From an uncultured Verrucomicrobiae bacterium (GTDB lineage Bacteria > Verrucomicrobiota > Verrucomicrobiia > Palsa-1439), in the NCBI GenBank assembly GCA_937927265.1, contig CALBCO010000108.1:1-16660 (forward strand): a DNA stretch of 16,660 bases, written 5' to 3'. The notes under the pieces are model-generated. The model was not told where the DNA came from, searched no databases, and saw nothing but the letters and a program-made list of their open reading frames with translations. The position numbers and the translations under genes are program-made. Within the stretch, counting starts at the first letter, position 1; the number at the start of each line of letters is the position of its first letter. This document shows positions 13,323 to 16,660 of the stretch, piece after piece.

Positions 13323-16300
13323 ATGACGATTCCGCTGTCGCATTCCCTGTTGAATCGGTGGCTGGGGGCTTGGCTTCTGGCGGGGGCGTTTGTGACCGCC
13401 CGGGGTGCCACCGTCGTCGCCGAGGATGATCCGTGGCGGTTCTTCAAAGGGCTGCGCGAAGCCTCGTCGCCGAACCGGGCGGCATGGCGATCTCCAGAAT
13501 TCGATGATTCGGCATGGGAGGTGGGACGCGGACCCTTCTTCTACGAACTGGGCACGGGCTATTTCGGCAATACGGAGCTGACTGACATGAATGGCCGCTA
13601 CACGTGCGTGTTCCTCCGGCGGGCGTTCGACGTGGCCAATCCCGCCGCCTTCACCAGCCTGACGCTCGATATTCGAAGCGACGACGGCTGCGTGGTGTGG
13701 CTGAACGGGCAGGAGGTGGCCCGCGTGAACATGCCGGACGGGGAACCGGCGTATAACGGAACCTCCCTGCCAGCCGCCGGCGATCCGAACGTCGTCTCGT
13801 TCGACGTGTCCAATCCCCCGTCTCTCCTGCGGGCGGGCAGGAACGTGCTCGCCATTCAGGCGTTCAACGCCTCGCTTGCCGGCAGCTCCGACTTCCTGAT
13901 TGCTGCCACTTTGACGAGTCCGGTGGACCTTTCCCCGCCCCAAATGACCGAGGTTTTCCCTCCACGCGACTCGGTGGTTCGCGAGCTGACGCAAATCGAA
14001 GTCGTCTTCAACGAGCCCGTTACCGGCGTGGATGCCGCCGATCTGCTGATCAACCATCGCGCGGCTGATAGCGTCGAAGCCTTCTCTCCCCGGAATTTCG
14101 GCTTTCGGTTTCCCGAGCCGCCGACCGGCAAGGTGCAGGTCGCTTGGTCGCCCGCGCATGGCATCACCGACCTGGCCCCCAGCCGAAACCCGTTTGCGGG
14201 CGGAGCATGGTCCTACACCCTCGACAAGTCGCCCCGGAAAGCCAACGTCGTGATTTCCGAGTTCCTCGCGGACAACAAGCAAGGGATCCGCGACGACTTC
14301 GCCGAGCGATCCGACTGGATCGAGTTGTTCAATCTCGAGACCACGCCGGTGGATCTCACCGGGTGGTTCCTGACCGACGATTCCGCCGCGCTCACCAAAT
14401 GGCGATTCCCCGCCGTGACCATCCCCGCCGGCGGGTATCTGCTGGTATGGGCCTCCGGCCGGGACCTCACCGCCCCGGCGCGGCCCTTGCACACGAATTT
14501 CCGGCTCGGCACCAAGGGCGAATACCTTGCGCTGCTGGACGCGCAGACCAACGTCGCATCAGCCTTCGCGCCGCAGTATCCCGCGCAGTTGCCGGATGTC
14601 TCCTACGGGCGCGTCCCCGGCAATCCCGACGTGACGGGTTACTTCCCCACCCCAACGCCCGGCGCCCGCAACGGCGACTCCGGACCGGGTTTCGCGCCGG
14701 CGCCAGAATTCTCGGTGGCCGGCGGCTATTTCACCAACGCGCCGGTTGTCCTGACGCTCAGCGCCCCCTCCGGCGTCGTCCGTTACACGACCAACGGCAC
14801 GATTCCGACGGGAACCTCCCCGGTGGCGACCGAGCCGCTACAGTTCAACGCGAGCACCGTGGTTCACGCCCGGGTGTTCCAGGCCGGCCTGCTCCCGGGG
14901 CCGGTCGTGGTGCATGCCTACCTGATCGCGGGCAACGGTGTTCCCAGCTTCTCTTCCAATTTGCCGGTCTTGGTCATTCACACGTCGGGCCGCGGGATAC
15001 CGCAAGATTCGCGCGTGCCCGTCCACGTGACGGCGTTTGAAACGTTTCGCGGCCGGATGCGTTTCGACCGCACACCGGCTCTCACCACCAAGGCGCAAAT
15101 GGAGATCCGCGGGCAGTCATCGGTGGGCTTCCCGAAAAAATCGTACAACTTGGAGTTGAACGATCCGTATGGGAACGATGAAGAGCATCCGCTGCTGGGG
15201 CTGCCCAAGGAATCCGATTGGGTGCTGTACGCCCCCTACACGGACAAGCCGCTGATCCACAATTTCCTCGCCTACGAACTTCACCGTGAGATGGGACACT
15301 GGGCGCCGCGCTGCCGGTTCATCGAGTTGTTCATAGACACCTCCGGCCGTCTGGACTACGGCGCGGACTACCAAGGCGTGTACATCCTCATGGAGAAGAT
15401 CAAGGTGGACAAGAACCGGGTGGACATCGCCCGCCTGACTCCTTACGCCACCACCGAGCCGGACATCACGGGCGGCTATATGATCAAGAAAGACAAGGAC
15501 AGTCCCGGCGACCGCGGTTTCAGTACCACAGGATCGCCCTCCCTTGGTTTCAGCGGCCAATACCTCAAGTACCACGAACCCAAGCCCCGTGAGATCATGC
15601 CTGCGCAAGAGACTTGGATCCGGACCTACCTGAATCGCTTCGAGAGCGCCCTGTACGCCGCCAACTGGCTGACCCGCACCGGCACCAATCACTACAGCGC
15701 GTTCATTGATGTGGACTCATTCGTGGACAACCACTGGATCGTCGAGTTCGCGAAGCAGATTGATGGCTATCGTCTGAGCAACTACCTGCACAAGGACCGG
15801 GGTGGCAAGTTGAAGATGGATCCGATCTGGGACTGGAACCTCAGCTTTGGCAACGCCGACTATCTCGACGGCGCGATCACTTCCGGCTGGTACTACTCGC
15901 TCATAGACGAAAACGCCCACATCTGGCTGCGGCGCCTCATCCACGGCACGCCTTGGGCCGGCGGAACCGCGGGCGATCCCGATTTCAACCAGCGCATCGC
16001 CGACCGCTGGAGTGAACTTCGCACCAACCTTTTCGCCGCCGACCGCGTCCTCGCGCGGATTGACGAGTTGGCCGCCCTGCTCGACGAAGCGCAGGTGCGT
16101 GAGTTCAAGCGCTGGCCACGACTGGGACAATACGTGTGGCCCAATCCGCCGATCTACTCCACGCCCACCACCTATGCCGGCGTGGTGGCCGCGATGAAGA
16201 ACTGGATTCGCGGACGCTACAACTGGATCGAGAGCCAGTTCTTCATCCCCCCGACCTTCAGCCGCTCGGGCGGTGGCGTCTCTCCCGGTTTTCCCCTCAC

Positions 16301-16660
16301 CCTCGGGGGTGCTGGCGGCACGATCTATTACACCACGGACGGCACCGACCCGCGCGCGCCCGGCGGGGGCATCGCCCCGCAGGCGAGAGCCTACGCTTCC
16401 GCCATCGCCCTGGGAGACACCAGCCGCGTGGTCGCACGGGTCCGCAGCGGCACGCGCTGGAGTGGCCCGGCGGCCGCCACGTTTGTGGTGGACCTCCCGA
16501 AGCTGGAGATCACCGAGCTCATGTTTCAGCCGGCGGCAGGCGACGCGGCGGACCCCTACGAGCGGGGCGAATACGAGTTTATCGAGTTGCACAACACGGG
16601 CAAGACTCCCCTGGACCTGCGCGGCTTCGAATTCACCGAAGGCGTTCGGTTTTCTTACGC
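13323..16660 (+). CDS. Secreted multidomain CotH-kinase / lamin-tail-domain protein (3' end beyond window)
   Basis: Open from ATG 13323 to the window end, 1112 codons. A signal peptide (LNRWLGAWLLAGAFVTARG) is followed by a galactose-binding-like jelly roll (TSLTLDIRSDDGCVVWLNG), an Ig-like segment (PPQMTEVFPPRDSVVREL), a lamin tail domain at about 307-456 (VVISEFLADN, DWIELFNLE, DLTGWFLTDD), a chitobiase-C-like repeat (VRYTTNGTIPTG), and a CotH kinase domain from about residue 593 (EIRGQSSVGFPKKSYNLEL, YQGVYILMEKIKVDKNRVDI, YMIKKDK, MDPIWDWNLSFGN with Asp833/Asp837). A second chitobiase-like repeat (IYYTTDGTDPRAP) and the start of a second lamin tail domain (ITELMFQPAAGD) follow. CotH-fold proteins are atypical kinases that phosphorylate secreted proteins; in this phylum such proteins are usually large surface or secreted mosaics. 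Substrate unknown. A C-terminal anchor or sorting signal probably lies past the window. Confidence 0.93.
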   Translation, partial: MTIPLSHSLLNRWLGAWLLAGAFVTARGATVVAEDDPWRFFKGLREASSPNRAAWRSPEFDDSAWEVGRGPFFYELGTGYFGNTELTDMNGRYTCVFLRRAFDVANPAAFTSLTLDIRSDDGCVVWLNGQEVARVNMPDGEPAYNGTSLPAAGDPNVVSFDVSNPPSLLRAGRNVLAIQAFNASLAGSSDFLIAATLTSPVDLSPPQMTEVFPPRDSVVRELTQIEVVFNEPVTGVDAADLLINHRAADSVEAFSPRNFGFRFPEPPTGKVQVAWSPAHGITDLAPSRNPFAGGAWSYTLDKSPRKANVVISEFLADNKQGIRDDFAERSDWIELFNLETTPVDLTGWFLTDDSAALTKWRFPAVTIPAGGYLLVWASGRDLTAPARPLHTNFRLGTKGEYLALLDAQTNVASAFAPQYPAQLPDVSYGRVPGNPDVTGYFPTPTPGARNGDSGPGFAPAPEFSVAGGYFTNAPVVLTLSAPSGVVRYTTNGTIPTGTSPVATEPLQFNASTVVHARVFQAGLLPGPVVVHAYLIAGNGVPSFSSNLPVLVIHTSGRGIPQDSRVPVHVTAFETFRGRMRFDRTPALTTKAQMEIRGQSSVGFPKKSYNLELNDPYGNDEEHPLLGLPKESDWVLYAPYTDKPLIHNFLAYELHREMGHWAPRCRFIELFIDTSGRLDYGADYQGVYILMEKIKVDKNRVDIARLTPYATTEPDITGGYMIKKDKDSPGDRGFSTTGSPSLGFSGQYLKYHEPKPREIMPAQETWIRTYLNRFESALYAANWLTRTGTNHYSAFIDVDSFVDNHWIVEFAKQIDGYRLSNYLHKDRGGKLKMDPIWDWNLSFGNADYLDGAITSGWYYSLIDENAHIWLRRLIHGTPWAGGTAGDPDFNQRIADRWSELRTNLFAADRVLARIDELAALLDEAQVREFKRWPRLGQYVWPNPPIYSTPTTYAGVVAAMKNWIRGRYNWIESQFFIPPTFSRSGGGVSPGFPLTLGGAGGTIYYTTDGTDPRAPGGGIAPQARAYASAIALGDTSRVVARVRSGTRWSGPAAATFVVDLPKLEITELMFQPAAGDAADPYERGEYEFIELHNTGKTPLDLRGFEFTEGVRFSY

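Noticed and set aside
13188..14492. Minus-strand open frame of 434 codons opposite the CotH/LTD gene
   Set aside because: The plus-strand frame carries a signal peptide and recognisable domains across the same bases; the minus frame is Gly/Arg-rich with no domain.
14144..15040. Plus-strand 298-codon frame inside the CotH gene
   Set aside because: An alternate frame of a well-supported gene; Arg/Pro-rich translation with no structure, typical of a high-GC shadow.

Overview
The window looks like a Verrucomicrobiota chromosome segment, probably from the Limisphaerales/Pedosphaera side of the phylum. This rests on three things: GC-rich DNA, a large secreted CotH-kinase/lamin-tail-domain protein with chitobiase-like repeats, and interspersed short palindromes of a kind I associate with that group. 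No rRNA, tRNA, CRISPR array, integrase or transposase was recognised. The assignment is inference from gene content, without a database search.

Layout. (1) Positions 1-2774 hold a worn defence/toxin-antitoxin-like patch: the tail of a DUF6036-type nucleotidyltransferase, the C-terminal stub of a PIN (VapC-like) protein, an HNH endonuclease gene broken by one amber codon, an unrecognised small ORF, a solo Vsr mismatch endonuclease carrying a repeat insertion, and (minus strand) a translationally coupled DUF4258/DUF2283 pair. (2) Positions 2775-3376 show no convincing gene. (3) Positions 3377-8711, all minus strand, hold the most unusual block. A secreted caspase-like (clan CD, His/Cys) protein gene is followed by an overlapping gene for a two-lobed repeat protein. 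A second copy of the repeat-protein gene follows, preceded by the decayed 3' end of a second caspase-like gene. The block ends in a DnaJ C-terminal pseudogene. The intact-looking caspase-like gene is itself frameshifted by a 10-bp tandem duplication. (4) Positions 8712-9525 are non-coding and rich in palindromes, including a ~130-bp nested inverted repeat. (5) Positions 9526-12938, minus strand, form a protein-quality-control cluster: a DegP/HtrA periplasmic protease, a 58-residue ORF, one Hsp20 gene with a nonsense codon and degraded ribosome binding site, and one intact Hsp20 gene ending in a good rho-independent terminator. (6) A divergent intergenic region with two palindromes leads to (7) a CotH/LTD surface protein on the plus strand that runs off the window end.

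Two themes stand out. First, the protease + two-lobed protein pair is duplicated, coupled by ATGA overlaps, and matches no described system that I know. Second, decay is heavy: three independent single-base nonsense codons at conserved positions (HNH, DnaJ, Hsp20), one 10-bp duplication frameshift, and several truncated stubs. This could mean relaxed selection, or base errors in a draft assembly; read mapping would decide.
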